A stretch of 32,794 nucleotides of DNA from Bacteroidales bacterium (GCA_012518235.1 JAAYSY010000023.1:1-32794), one strand, 5' to 3'. Positions 1-9,566 are shown, counted from the stretch's first letter. The notes: generated by a model not told the origin, from the letters alone. Program-made: numbers and translations.

Positions 1-1
1 A

Positions 2-2776
2 GGAACAGGAGATGGAACGATTACAGGATTAGATGGTGACTTTACACTTAAAGCACGTAAAGATGCTATTTTAGTATTTTCTTATGTCGGCTATAAATCC
101 CGAGAAATCACAGTAAAATCTAACGACTTTCTAAACATTGTCCTTGAGGACGATATGGAATTACTAGATGAAGTCGTTGTTGTAGGATATGGAACTCTTG
201 ATAGAAGAGAAGTTACATCATCTATCAAATCAATTAAGGCTGATGACATTCTTACAGGTCCTTCATCATCTCCTCTTGAAGCTATACGAGGAAAAGTATC
301 AAATTTAAGTATCGTAAGTAATAATGGTTCCGATCCAAACTCAGGAGTTTCTATCCAACTACGTGGAGCCAACTCAATTCTAGCAGGACAAGGTCCATTA
401 ATTATAGTAGATGGTATTCCTGGTGGTAATTTAAATGAAATTCAAAAAGAAGATATAGAATCTATTGATGTACTAAAAGATGCTTCTGCTGCCGCTATTT
501 ATGGAACAAGAGGATCAGGAGGTGTAATATTAGTAACTACTAAAAAAGCAAAAGCAGGAAAAGTTTCTGCCACCTACTCCACAGAATTAACAGTAGAAAC
601 AGTTCGTAAAAAAGCCGATGTTTTATCAGCTGAAGAATACTTAAAAAACAGAGAAGGTGTTACAGATTACGGAGAAAGAATTGATTGGTTTGATGAAGTT
701 ACACGTTCTGCACCTTTTTCTCATAGACATGTTATTTCATTAACAGGAGGAACAGAAACATTAAAAACATATACTTCTATCTATTACAAAAAAGCTAATG
801 CGTTAGCTATTGACTCCGATAGAAGAGAAGTTGGAGGTAGATTTAATTTTACCTATTCTCTATTTGAAAACAGATTGAATTTTGTTGGTAATGTTTCCTA
901 TGCTGATATTAGGGCTAATAGATCTCCCAATAGTATGTTTATGATGGCCTTAAAACTAAATCCAACAATTCCAGTATATGATTCTAACTCAACATCAGGT
1001 TATAATGTTATAACAGGTGGATGGGAAGAATGGAATCCTGTTGCCGATTCAAAATTAATGACTGATAGATCAGACTATAGAAATTTAATGGCTAGTTTAA
1101 CTACCCAATTAAAAATCACACCCTATTTAAATACTTCACTAACAATAGCAACAAAAAACAATGATGAAAGATACATTTATTGGCGTTCGGCACAACATAA
1201 AGCAAGTCAAGACGCTAACGTCAGAGGTTTTGCTAAGATGGAAAACAAAAAGTGGAATGATGTAAGTTTAGACTGGTTATTCGATTTTAACAAATCATTT
1301 GGAGATCACAATCTAAAAGCAGTTGGTGGTTATTCTTTCCAAGAGTTTAACTATGATGGCTTTTATGCTGAAAATCAAGACTTCCCTGTAGATGGCGTTC
1401 AATGGTGGGACATGAACTCGGGGTCATACCTAACTGAGGGTCGCGCTAACCTAGGATCATACAAAAATCCCAAAGAACGTTTAATAGCGTTTCTTGGACG
1501 TATTAACTATAGTTATAAAGATAAATACATGGCTACTTTAAGTGGAAGATATGAAGGAATATCTAAACTATCACCTGATAACAGATGGGGATTCTTCCCT
1601 TCTATCTCTGCAGGATGGAGAATCTCGAGTGAGGAGTTTATGAAACCCTTATCTTGGTTAAACGACTTAACTATTCGAGTAGGATATGGTGTTACAGGAA
1701 ATGCGGACTTTGGAACAGGTGTTGGAACTAGAATGTATAGTGCCGACACATGGTGGTTAGCGAATGGAAGTTGGTTTAAAACATATGGACTTGCGCACAA
1801 TGTGAATAAAGACTTAAAATGGGAAAAGAAAAAAGAATGGAATGTTGGAGTTGACTTCTCTACGCTCAACCATAGATTATCTGGAAAAGTAGATGTTTAC
1901 AAACGAAAAGTAGACAATATGATTTATGATATTTCTGTACCACAACCACCAGCAGTTCACGACAAAATGACAATGAACTCTGGTAATCTTGAAAATACAG
2001 GATTCGAGTTTGAATTATCAGGTGTAGTTGTGGATACTAAGGATTGGAACTATACTACAACTATAGTTGGCTCACATAATAAAACAAAACTTAAATCCCT
2101 ATGGGGAAGCCAAACTTACTGGGATAGAAAAGAATTTGAAGCTCCTGGTTCACCAGGTACGGCTGTTCGTCTAATAGCAGGTGAAAATATTGGAAGATTT
2201 TACATTTGGAAATATGCGGGAATTGATGATGATGGAAATTGGCTTCTTTATAATAAAGATAATGAAGTAATCCCAGCTAAAGATAAAAGTCAAGATGATA
2301 AAAGGTTTATAGGTAATGCCATCCCAAAAGTGATTTTAAGCTGGCAAAATAACATTAGATATAAGAATTTTGATGCTAGTATCTTCTTTCGTAGTTGGAT
2401 AGGACACGATGTGTTTAATAAAATTAATATGTATTATGGCTTATCAAATGTAGAAAACACTAATGTATTAAAAGATGCATATAAGAAAAACAAACATATT
2501 GTAGGTGAAAAAGAACTTTGTGATTATTGGGTTGAAAAAGGAACTTTCTTAAAATTAGATGCCCTAACTGTTGGGTATACCTTTACAGTTCCTGCAATAG
2601 ATAAATATGTAAAAAACATTAGAGCTAGTTTTACAGCTAGAGATCTATTTTGCATAACTAGTTATTCAGGTATGAATCCAGAAGTTAACATCAATGGTCT
2701 TGATCCAGGTTTTGAAGAAAGAGATGTATACCCTCAGTCAAGATCTTTCACTTTAGGATTACAAATTAACTTTTAA
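2..2776 (+). CDS. SusC/RagA-family TonB-dependent outer-membrane receptor (5' end missing)
   Basis: This is the outer-membrane beta-barrel of a SusCD nutrient importer, which takes up bound glycan or peptide using TonB energy. The frame is open from base 2, before the first in-frame ATG at 155, so the gene starts upstream and 924 residues are visible. The first ~45 residues look like the end of the carboxypeptidase-regulatory-like domain (FSYVGYKS). They are followed by the SusC family signature DEVVVVGYGT. The plug domain comes next (LRGANSI, LIIVDGIPGG, ESIDVLKDASAAAIYGTRGSGGVILVTTK in part), then a long barrel ending in LGLQINF, as expected for a C-terminal aromatic strand. The SusD gene starts 10 bases later. 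The substrate cannot be read from the sequence and no enzyme gene is linked within the window. Confidence 0.95.
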   Translation, partial: GTGDGTITGLDGDFTLKARKDAILVFSYVGYKSREITVKSNDFLNIVLEDDMELLDEVVVVGYGTLDRREVTSSIKSIKADDILTGPSSSPLEAIRGKVSNLSIVSNNGSDPNSGVSIQLRGANSILAGQGPLIIVDGIPGGNLNEIQKEDIESIDVLKDASAAAIYGTRGSGGVILVTTKKAKAGKVSATYSTELTVETVRKKADVLSAEEYLKNREGVTDYGERIDWFDEVTRSAPFSHRHVISLTGGTETLKTYTSIYYKKANALAIDSDRREVGGRFNFTYSLFENRLNFVGNVSYADIRANRSPNSMFMMALKLNPTIPVYDSNSTSGYNVITGGWEEWNPVADSKLMTDRSDYRNLMASLTTQLKITPYLNTSLTIATKNNDERYIYWRSAQHKASQDANVRGFAKMENKKWNDVSLDWLFDFNKSFGDHNLKAVGGYSFQEFNYDGFYAENQDFPVDGVQWWDMNSGSYLTEGRANLGSYKNPKERLIAFLGRINYSYKDKYMATLSGRYEGISKLSPDNRWGFFPSISAGWRISSEEFMKPLSWLNDLTIRVGYGVTGNADFGTGVGTRMYSADTWWLANGSWFKTYGLAHNVNKDLKWEKKKEWNVGVDFSTLNHRLSGKVDVYKRKVDNMIYDISVPQPPAVHDKMTMNSGNLENTGFEFELSGVVVDTKDWNYTTTIVGSHNKTKLKSLWGSQTYWDRKEFEAPGSPGTAVRLIAGENIGRFYIWKYAGIDDDGNWLLYNKDNEVIPAKDKSQDDKRFIGNAIPKVILSWQNNIRYKNFDASIFFRSWIGHDVFNKINMYYGLSNVENTNVLKDAYKKNKHIVGEKELCDYWVEKGTFLKLDALTVGYTFTVPAIDKYVKNIRASFTARDLFCITSYSGMNPEVNINGLDPGFEERDVYPQSRSFTLGLQINF

Positions 2777-2786
2777 ATAAAAAACC

Positions 2787-4466
2787 ATGAGAAATAAAAA
2801 CAAATATATTATTACTTTATTATTGAGTGTTTGTTTACTCTTACCTTCGTGCACTAACCTAGATGAAATATGGTATAATAGAGTAACAGAAGACACCTTC
2901 TTTAAAGATGAACATGATGTTTTAGCAGCTTTATATAGACCTTTTACACATGCTAGATGGTATGAAGGAGAATCTAGATGGAAGCTACAAGAAGTAACTG
3001 CTGATCAAATGGTTACTACTCAAAAGGGTCAACACTGGTGGAATGGAGGTGAGAATCATAGATATCTTCACCATGAATGGACGCCAGATGATGGATGGAT
3101 TTGGGACTCATGGCGAGGTGCTACAATGGGGATTGCTTTAGCTATTGATACCAAAATAAGTTTAGAAAATGTTGATTATTCTGCATTTGCTATGACAGAG
3201 GAAGATAAAAAAGACCATATAAACCAGCTTAACTCACTAATGGCATATTTTTATTTACGAGGACTTGATTTTTTTGGACACTTTATTATATTTGAAAACC
3301 CTACTGAACCTGTTGTAGGCAGAAGAAAAGACACTGAAGTATTCAAACACACAGAGTCTTTACTTCTTGAAGCCTTAGATAATCTACATGCAAAAGAAAA
3401 AGGTCAAGCTGAAGAAGGAAGAATAAGAAAAGCAGCTGCGGCAACTATGTTAGCCAGACTATATTTTAATGCCGAATCCTACATAAAAGAAAATCGGTTT
3501 GATGAATGTGAAAAGATATGTCAAGATATAATTGATGGCAAATATGGATATTACGAGTTAGATGAAACATGGAATGCTCCACATGGATTTAACAATGATA
3601 AATCAACCAGTGTTATTTGGTCCTTTCCTTCTGCATTTAAACGATTAGAATACAACTGGTTTTACGCTGACTTCTATCATTACAATGCATATCAATATTT
3701 TGATATAGATGGAGGAGCTAATAATGGTTTACATTTACAACCCTCAAGATATCCAGGTGGAAAAAAGACTTATCTAGAAGATTTTAAACTCGGCTGTCCT
3801 TACGAAAAATTCGATGATAAAGATTTAAGAAAAAAGCCTTATGTTTATAAAGGAGGAACCAACTATGAAGGGCTATTTATGGTAGGCGAACAAAAAACTC
3901 CTACAGGTAAAGTAATTGTTGGAACTCAAGAATATAAGGATGAACCTTTAATCATGGTAGACTATGTCGCTAAAATGAAAACACTAGAAGCAGGAAAAGA
4001 TCCTGAAACTCTCCGCTCTACTCTAAGTGACGGTGAAGAAAACACAGGAATTAGACTAGTAAAAGCTCCAATACCCAATAAAGCAAATAATGATTTGCGT
4101 TGGGGAGCTGATCATCCAGTACTTAGACTTGAAGAAGTTTATTTTATGCTTGCTGAATGTAAATTTAGAAAAGGAGATAAAAAAACAGCAGCAGAACTAA
4201 TAAATAAAGTTAGAAGTCGTGCTTTTGAAAACAAAGACGATCCAAATCCTGTAACAGAATCCAATTTAGACAAATACAGACTTATTGATGAATGGGGTAT
4301 CGAGTTTTTAGGAGAAGGTCGGAGACGAACTGATTTAATTCGTTGGGATATGTTCACTACAGAAAAATGGTGGGATCATGAACCAAGTGATGCGTCAAGA
4401 AATAGATTTCCTGTTCCAACTAATGCTATTGCTGGAAACAATACACTAGCAGACGAACCTAAATAA
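2787..4466 (+). CDS. SusD/RagB-family surface lipoprotein
   Basis: This is the ligand-binding lid of the SusCD importer, placed on the outer face of the outer membrane. The 559-residue protein begins with a lipoprotein signal peptide and lipobox LPSC, with the lipidated Cys at residue 22. The body is rich in Trp and Tyr and has SusD-type helical repeats (LNSLMAYFYLRGLDFFG; VLRLEEVYFMLAECKFRKGD). The C-terminal family block is present (EWGIEFLGEGRRRTDLIRWDMF... NRFPVPTNAI). It lies 10 bases after the SusC gene, so the two are co-transcribed, and a strong terminator follows. Length is normal for the family. The ligand is unknown. Confidence 0.95.
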   Translation: MRNKNKYIITLLLSVCLLLPSCTNLDEIWYNRVTEDTFFKDEHDVLAALYRPFTHARWYEGESRWKLQEVTADQMVTTQKGQHWWNGGENHRYLHHEWTPDDGWIWDSWRGATMGIALAIDTKISLENVDYSAFAMTEEDKKDHINQLNSLMAYFYLRGLDFFGHFIIFENPTEPVVGRRKDTEVFKHTESLLLEALDNLHAKEKGQAEEGRIRKAAAATMLARLYFNAESYIKENRFDECEKICQDIIDGKYGYYELDETWNAPHGFNNDKSTSVIWSFPSAFKRLEYNWFYADFYHYNAYQYFDIDGGANNGLHLQPSRYPGGKKTYLEDFKLGCPYEKFDDKDLRKKPYVYKGGTNYEGLFMVGEQKTPTGKVIVGTQEYKDEPLIMVDYVAKMKTLEAGKDPETLRSTLSDGEENTGIRLVKAPIPNKANNDLRWGADHPVLRLEEVYFMLAECKFRKGDKKTAAELINKVRSRAFENKDDPNPVTESNLDKYRLIDEWGIEFLGEGRRRTDLIRWDMFTTEKWWDHEPSDASRNRFPVPTNAIAGNNTLADEPK

Positions 4467-4487
4467 ATTTATACATTTCAATAAATC

Positions 4488-4530
4488 AGAGAACCTCTTT
4501 CACAAAAGTGATAAGAGGTTCTCTTTTTTT
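4488..4530 (+). terminator. Strong intrinsic terminator after susCD
   Basis: A perfect 12-base stem, AGAGAACCTCTT (4488-4499) with AAGAGGTTCTCT (4513-4524), has a 13-base loop and is followed directly by a run of T. It ends the SusCD transcript and suggests that no further genes belong to that unit. Confidence 0.9.
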
Positions 4531-4613
4531 ATAAAAATCCATTGGCTATAAATGAAGAATTAACTAAATTGCTATTCTAATGTAACCAATACGAAACATT
4601 AATCTAATACAAC

Positions 4614-5543
4614 ATGAACTCTAAACGACTCATTAAATTAAGTAACACCATAGGAGTAGTTTCTATCATACTGCTTATTTACTGGATATTTATATTTATT
4701 AGTATTCAAGTATTCGATCTAAAAGTTTTTAGAGAATATATTACAGAGGCCTTCTTTATGAGTATTTTGGGTATTCTATCCGTAATGTTTGGAGCTTTAA
4801 TGATTAATATCATGCTTAACCTAACACGTATTGCGGATAAGCACAATACAGACAATACACTTAAAGAGAAAAGTATACGTAAACCTTTTCTTCTATTCCT
4901 TTTAAGCTTTCCTTTAATCTTTATATTTCTGCTGGGTGGAGATTGGTATACAGCTAAAATAAAAGAACAATCACTGATAAAGGCAGCGAATACTATTCTT
5001 ATTAATAATAAAGAAACAGCGAATAGAATAACTAATTACTCATTCACCAAAGAATGGCTATTGAACACTAGAAACGAATTGACTTTTTTCTCTAAAATTG
5101 ATCGTTTTTTTCCGTCGGTATCAGTTTTAGTTCTTGACACTATAGAAAACCACAAGGTTTACTTAGAATATCAATCACACCTCTACTTCAACGAAACTGA
5201 CTCTCTTCCCCTTCGTAAGTCTGATTATATAAAACCCACTACTAATGTAGAGCGCGAATATCTTAATAAAGTATTTGAAAATCAGTCCACAGAACTACGA
5301 TTTAGTAAGCATCGAGGTAACTATGAGCTCTTTTATCCTTATACTTACAATAATAAAACAGTGGTCTTTTATTTTTCGGATTATCAGCACTATGGTAAAA
5401 TAGCCTATAGTGGGTATTCTGATTACGAGAGGGAAAGGTATACTTCAACTCTAGAAACGGAAATAGAGCCTACTGATACCATCAATAATAATTTACAGAG
5501 CTTGGATAGCGAAAAAGAAAATGACGTAGGCCTCGACAATTAA
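4614..5543 (+). CDS. Unrecognised membrane protein with three predicted helices and a soluble C-terminal domain
   Basis: I do not recognise this 309-residue protein. Hydrophobic stretches suggest membrane helices at about residues 12-34, 45-68 and 92-110. They are followed by a polar domain of roughly 170 residues, rich in Tyr, Phe and charged residues, and an acidic, low-complexity tail from about residue 280. With three helices and the N-terminus inside, the C-terminal domain would lie outside the cytoplasm, but this is inference. The start at 4614 is the first ATG in the frame; no clear ribosome binding site or TAnnTTTG promoter is seen upstream. The split ADP-ribosylglycohydrolase gene starts 26 bases after its stop, so the two may be co-transcribed. 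No catalytic motif is visible. Confidence 0.7.
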   Translation: MNSKRLIKLSNTIGVVSIILLIYWIFIFISIQVFDLKVFREYITEAFFMSILGILSVMFGALMINIMLNLTRIADKHNTDNTLKEKSIRKPFLLFLLSFPLIFIFLLGGDWYTAKIKEQSLIKAANTILINNKETANRITNYSFTKEWLLNTRNELTFFSKIDRFFPSVSVLVLDTIENHKVYLEYQSHLYFNETDSLPLRKSDYIKPTTNVEREYLNKVFENQSTELRFSKHRGNYELFYPYTYNNKTVVFYFSDYQHYGKIAYSGYSDYERERYTSTLETEIEPTDTINNNLQSLDSEKENDVGLDN

Positions 5544-5569
5544 CTTTATATCAAAAAACATATAAGACT

Positions 5570-6510
5570 ATGAACTTATCAATTAACGATAGAATAAAAG
5601 GATCACTAATGGGAGTTGCCATAGGCGACGCACTAGGTTTCTCAACGGAATTTTTAAGTAAGGAGGATGCTATTAAACTCTACCCAGAAGGCATAAGCTC
5701 CTATAATGAAATTATTATCGATTCTTTTAGAACTCAAGAACAAATAGGTAAGTGGACTGATGATACGGACATGATGATTGCTATTTTAGATAGCCTCATC
5801 GCTAAAAAAACTATAGACTTACACGACATAGCCAACAATTTCATTGTGTGGAAAAACTCCCAGCCCTTTGATATTGGCAATTTGACTCGCACTGTTTTGA
5901 TGCATTCTAATTATTTAAATAGTCCAATAGAAATAGCGAAAAAAGTATGGGAAGAAGAAGTGCAGGAAACGGTGGTATTATGCGTACAACTATTTCTGCT
6001 CTATGGAATTACACTAATTGGAATGAAATAAAACAAAACACTGAAAACTTATGTAAGCTGACTCATTATGATCCACGCTGTGTGGGTTCATGTGTTATAA
6101 TAGCTTATCTAATTCACAACATATTATTAAATCAACCTTTCACTAAAAGTGATATAATAAAATTAGGTGCTGAATATCACAGCGATATAGAGAAATATAT
6201 AGAACTTGGCTGCCAACCCAACTTATCTACTTTGCAACTTGATGATGGTGCAACTATGGGATACACATTAAAAACAATGGCTGTAGGTCTTTGGTTCTAT
6301 AATTTTGCACCGAACTATTTTGAGGGCATTCAAAGTATTATTTTAGAGGGAGGAGACGCAGATACTAACTGTGCAGTCGCTGGTGGAATTTTAGGTGCTA
6401 AATTTGGATATGAAAGTATACCACTCCATCTCACTGAAGATCTAAAGGACTCTGAAATGCTTTTAGCTAAAATTGACAAACTACTAGAAGTTATAAATAT
6501 AAAAGAGTAA
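5570..6510 (+). pseudogene. ADP-ribosylglycohydrolase (DraG/ARH family), split by a frameshift
   Basis: Members of this family remove ADP-ribose from proteins or other acceptors using two Mg ions. The first part (5570 to about 5955) holds the start of the family, with GVAIGDALG and the metal-binding block WTDDTDM (residues 62-68). The second part, in the frame of the ATG at 5947, carries GRRSAGNGGIMR, DDGATMGYTLKT and the C-terminal metal site GGDADTNCAVAGG. The two halves join around 5945-5960 by a shift of -1 (or loss of 1, 4, 7 or 10 bases), which would restore a protein of about 310 residues, the usual length. As written, the first frame ends at 6031 after 153 residues. The remaining sequence has no other stop and keeps all motifs, so the break is recent, a sequencing error, or suppressed. 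Confidence 0.85.
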
Positions 6511-6565
6511 CATTTTTCACACTGAATAGATCGATTGAAATCTGTGAAATAAAAAACAATAAAAC

Positions 6566-6644
6566 ATCCGCAATGGAAACCAGCAAATAATATATCCTAG
6601 TTGAAATACACTAAATATACTGAATACGAGTTTCCATTACGGAT
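6566..6644. repeat. Long-spaced inverted repeat between convergent genes
   Basis: ATCCGCAATGGAAAC (6566-6580) is the reverse complement of GTTTCCATTACGGAT (6630-6644) except for one base, with a 49-base AT-rich spacer. It lies between the ends of the ADP-ribosylglycohydrolase and lutC genes, which converge. It could act as a terminator for either strand, although neither arm is followed by a clean T run, or be a remnant of a small inverted-repeat element. Confidence 0.55.
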
Positions 6645-6676
6645 TAATATTTCCTCTGTCTCTTTTATTTAGAGGC

Positions 6677-7267
6677 TTATTGAAGTACTACAAGTACTCT
6701 ACGTGCACCATGAGCACCCATAACCAAAGCCTGTTCTATATCAGCTGTTTTAGAAGGACCAGAAACAAACACTCCATAACAAGGTCTCTCCTCTTTTTCC
6801 AATTGAGCATAAGCATGATGCATACTATGCACAATATCACTTTTCTTTAATAAGATCACTAATGCCTCAGGAATAAAGTATAAAATGCGATGCTTAACAT
6901 CTTGAGCAAACCAAACAGCAGCATTTTCAGCCACACCCAACTCAGTTTTAAGAATGGCAACATCAATGCCATCTAAATCTTTTGGTTCTTCTACCTCATT
7001 AGGATTTAAGTTAGCAAAACTTATTTCATCTAAAGTAGAAGCTATGGTCTTTGCTTCAGGAAAAAACTTCTTAATAACTGCTTCTAGATTCAAATTCTCT
7101 CCCTCAGGCTGTTCATATAACTCCCCACCAACATCCGATAATATTTGTTTAAATTTCTCTACAGGATCTTTATAAACAGTAACAGGAATAGCTTCTAAAT
7201 TAGGTTTATCAAATACCTCTTTGGTATTTTCTCGTATTTTATTTAAAATATATTCTTTACTACTCAT
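6677..7267 (-). CDS. lutC: LutC-type LUD-domain protein of lactate oxidation
   Basis: Third member of the LutABC complex, an iron-sulfur, flavin-independent system that oxidises L-lactate to pyruvate in the cytoplasm. The protein has the LUD (DUF162) fold shared with the N-terminal part of LutB. Visible features are the helix-rich start (SSKEYILNKIRENT), the central block (VAILKTELGVAENAAVWF) and the ending (FVSGPSKTADIEQALVMGAHGARRVLVVLQ), where the SGPSKTADIE motif is typical. An ATG at 7285 would give six more residues, but I prefer 7267: it overlaps the lutB stop by a few bases and gives the usual start MSSKE. The protein is then 196 residues, normal for the family. The assignment as lactate-specific rests on the operon context. 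Confidence 0.88.
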   Translation of the reverse strand: MSSKEYILNKIRENTKEVFDKPNLEAIPVTVYKDPVEKFKQILSDVGGELYEQPEGENLNLEAVIKKFFPEAKTIASTLDEISFANLNPNEVEEPKDLDGIDVAILKTELGVAENAAVWFAQDVKHRILYFIPEALVILLKKSDIVHSMHHAYAQLEKEERPCYGVFVSGPSKTADIEQALVMGAHGARRVLVVLQ

Positions 7268-8654
7268 TGTCTTTTTTATTATCATTCAATTGCACCTTAT
7301 TTCTCTTCCACATAGAATTAAATGACTCTGAGGCAAATTGAGGCAAATCACGGCCTTCTCCCCATGCATTTAATTTATTATATACCATAAAACGAGGCAT
7401 TTTATTCACCATAGGAGCTGCCCATAAAGCCGCATTAAATAAAGCAGGATTGTCCATAACTAATTTCATACCTTTAGATAGTATTTTCTTAGTCGTATTA
7501 CTTTCTCCTAACTCATCTAATTTTTGTCTCCACTTATAAATTTGTTCTCCCAAATCTACCTTAGCAGGACAAACCATAGAACACGACAGACATAAAGAAC
7601 AAGCCGATAAATTACCTGCATGTTTATTAGGAGCATGTGCCATACCTAAATTGATACCAATAGGACCTGGAATAAAATAAGAATACGAATACCCTCCACT
7701 TCTACGATACACAGGACACGTATTCATACAAGCACCACAACGAATACAATTTAGAACTTTACGATGCTCTTCATTCCCTAAAATTTCAGAACGCCCATTA
7801 TCTACAATAATGATATGAAACTCCCCATTTTTTTTAGGTTTACTATAATGTGCCGTATAACTCGTTATAGGCTGACCTGTAGCAGAACGAGCCAAGAGAC
7901 GAGTAAAAACACCTAGGGATTCTCTATCAGGAACAATTTTATCAAGTCCAAAAGCAGCAATATGAAAATCTGTAGCCGCAGTACCCATATCAGCATTTCC
8001 TTCATTAGTACATACAACCACTTCCCCTGTAGATGCAACCGCAAAATTTCCACCAGTCATAGAAGCATCAGCATTTAAAAAGATCTGACGCAAATATTTC
8101 CGAGCTTGATGAGTTAAATACGTAGGATCGAAGTTTCCTTTTTCAGTATTTAACTTCTCCTCAAATAACTCCCCTACTTGCTCTCGTTTAATATGAATAG
8201 CTGGTAAAACAATATGACTTGGAGGTAACTTCATCAATTGTAAAATACACTCACCTAAATCAGTTTCCACCGTATCGATACCTCTTTCGATTAAATAATC
8301 ATCCAACTCACACTCTTCAGAGAGCATCGATTTACTTTTAACAAAATTCTTTACGTTGCGTTCACTCAATAACTGATAAACTATCTCTCTATATTCTTGT
8401 GCATCTTTAGCCCAATGAACAACAGCACCATTGGCAATAGCATTTTTCTCAAACTCAGTTAATAACTCTACCCAATGGCTACTAGAATATAATTTCAGAG
8501 CCTCTGCATTATTTCGCAACTCTTCCCATTCAGGAACTTGCTTACTTAACTTATCACGTTTAGCCCGAACCATCCAGAGTGTTTCATTATGCCACTCGGC
8601 CTGCTGACTATTCTTCAAAAATTTCTCGGCTGCTTTTGAATGTGCTGTACTCAT
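7260..8654 (-). CDS. lutB: LutB-type iron-sulfur lactate oxidation subunit
   Basis: Second subunit of the LutABC L-lactate-oxidising complex. Of the 464 residues, the N-terminal ~290 form a LUD domain (TGGNFAVASTGEVVVCTNEGNADM). This is followed by a ferredoxin-like part with two [4Fe-4S] motifs of the CxxCxxCxxxCP type: CIRCGACMNTCP (about residue 304) and CSLCLSCSMVCP (about residue 352). The C-terminal ~90 residues are the usual helical LutB tail. Its ATG overlaps the lutA stop in an ATGA, which indicates translational coupling. No residue of the cluster motifs is missing. Confidence 0.93.
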   Translation of the reverse strand: MSTAHSKAAEKFLKNSQQAEWHNETLWMVRAKRDKLSKQVPEWEELRNNAEALKLYSSSHWVELLTEFEKNAIANGAVVHWAKDAQEYREIVYQLLSERNVKNFVKSKSMLSEECELDDYLIERGIDTVETDLGECILQLMKLPPSHIVLPAIHIKREQVGELFEEKLNTEKGNFDPTYLTHQARKYLRQIFLNADASMTGGNFAVASTGEVVVCTNEGNADMGTAATDFHIAAFGLDKIVPDRESLGVFTRLLARSATGQPITSYTAHYSKPKKNGEFHIIIVDNGRSEILGNEEHRKVLNCIRCGACMNTCPVYRRSGGYSYSYFIPGPIGINLGMAHAPNKHAGNLSACSLCLSCSMVCPAKVDLGEQIYKWRQKLDELGESNTTKKILSKGMKLVMDNPALFNAALWAAPMVNKMPRFMVYNKLNAWGEGRDLPQFASESFNSMWKRNKVQLNDNKKDNE

Positions 8655-9391
8655 CCTTCTGAATTTAAAATTTCAACAACATGAATCGTTTGAATTGGCC
8701 ATTTTTCTCTGTCAATAACCCCTTTCATATGCATCATACATGAGCCATCAGCACCCGTAATATACTCGGCTCCTGTACTCATATGATCTTTTACTTTATC
8801 TCTCCCCATAGCTGTAGATACCGCCTGTTCTTCCACCGCAAACATTCCTCCAAAACCACAACACTCATCTATATGTTTAGGCTCAAAAATCTCTATATCG
8901 TTTACTAAATTCAGAAGATTTCTTAATTTATTATTATAAGGAATATTCATTTCACTGGGTGTAGATAAGAAAAGCTCTCTAACTCCATGACAACTATTAT
9001 GAATACTCACTTTATGAGGAAAACTAGCATTTAAACTATTGGGTTTTACAACATCATGAATAAACTCACAGATATCATATATTTTACCTATACTTTCGCA
9101 TAAATGCTTCTCTTTTTTAAGCACTCTGGGATAGTTTTCTTTAACAAACGACACACAGCTAGCTGATGGTCCAACGATATAGTCGTACTTTTCAAACTGA
9201 CTTTCAAAACGCATAGCTAATTTTTTAGCCTCATCTTCAAATCCTGCATTTGCCATGGGTTGACCACAACAAGTTTGATCTATTGGGTAATCAACATCTA
9301 ATCCAAGCTTTTTGAGCAATTGGTAAGAGGCTACCCCAACTTGAGGAAAAATAGCGTTTACGTAGCAAGGGATAAATAATCCTATTTTCAT
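8651..9391 (-). CDS. lutA: LutA-type CCG-domain lactate oxidation subunit
   Basis: First subunit of LutABC, related to the heterodisulfide-reductase/GlpC CCG family. Two cysteine-rich repeats are visible in the 246 residues: PCYVNAIFPQVG... QTCCGQPMANAGF in the N-terminal half and HNSCHGVREL... DECCGFGGMFAVEE in the C-terminal half. These bind an iron-sulfur cluster in the family. Length and spacing are normal. It is the promoter-proximal gene of the minus-strand lutABC operon. No regulator of the LutR type is adjacent; the upstream neighbour is the divergent cell-division cluster. Confidence 0.92.
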   Translation of the reverse strand: MKIGLFIPCYVNAIFPQVGVASYQLLKKLGLDVDYPIDQTCCGQPMANAGFEDEAKKLAMRFESQFEKYDYIVGPSASCVSFVKENYPRVLKKEKHLCESIGKIYDICEFIHDVVKPNSLNASFPHKVSIHNSCHGVRELFLSTPSEMNIPYNNKLRNLLNLVNDIEIFEPKHIDECCGFGGMFAVEEQAVSTAMGRDKVKDHMSTGAEYITGADGSCMMHMKGVIDREKWPIQTIHVVEILNSEG

Positions 9392-9450
9392 ATTGTTTTT
9401 TATTTATTTTTTCTTCTCTAATAAATCTATATTTTATAGAGCTCTACCAA

Positions 9451-9458
9451 CAAACATA
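9451..9458 (-). promoter_or_regulatory. Candidate -7 box for lutABC
   Basis: Read on the minus strand this is TATGTTTG, matching the Bacteroidota consensus TAnnTTTG about 60 bases before the lutA start. No clear TTTG -33 box is seen at the usual distance, so the call is tentative. Confidence 0.35.
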
Positions 9459-9566
9459 GTTATTTTTTTTGGGATATATCTCTATAGAGTTCAAAATATT
9501 AGAGCTTTTAACTGTAATGATATTCCACAACAAATAGAAAAATGAAAGAGTCATCTAACAAAATAG

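Noticed and set aside
1513-1869. 118-codon minus-strand frame inside the SusC gene
   Set aside because: It lies wholly within a clear receptor gene, has no domain-like sequence, and is a shadow of the plus-strand coding pattern.
5935-5950. Possible programmed -1 frameshift at the A6 run before the ADP-ribosylglycohydrolase break
   Set aside because: The slippery pattern A AAA AAG is not in the reading frame needed (the frame reads AAA AAA GTA), and no clear downstream stem-loop was seen. A deletion explains the break better.
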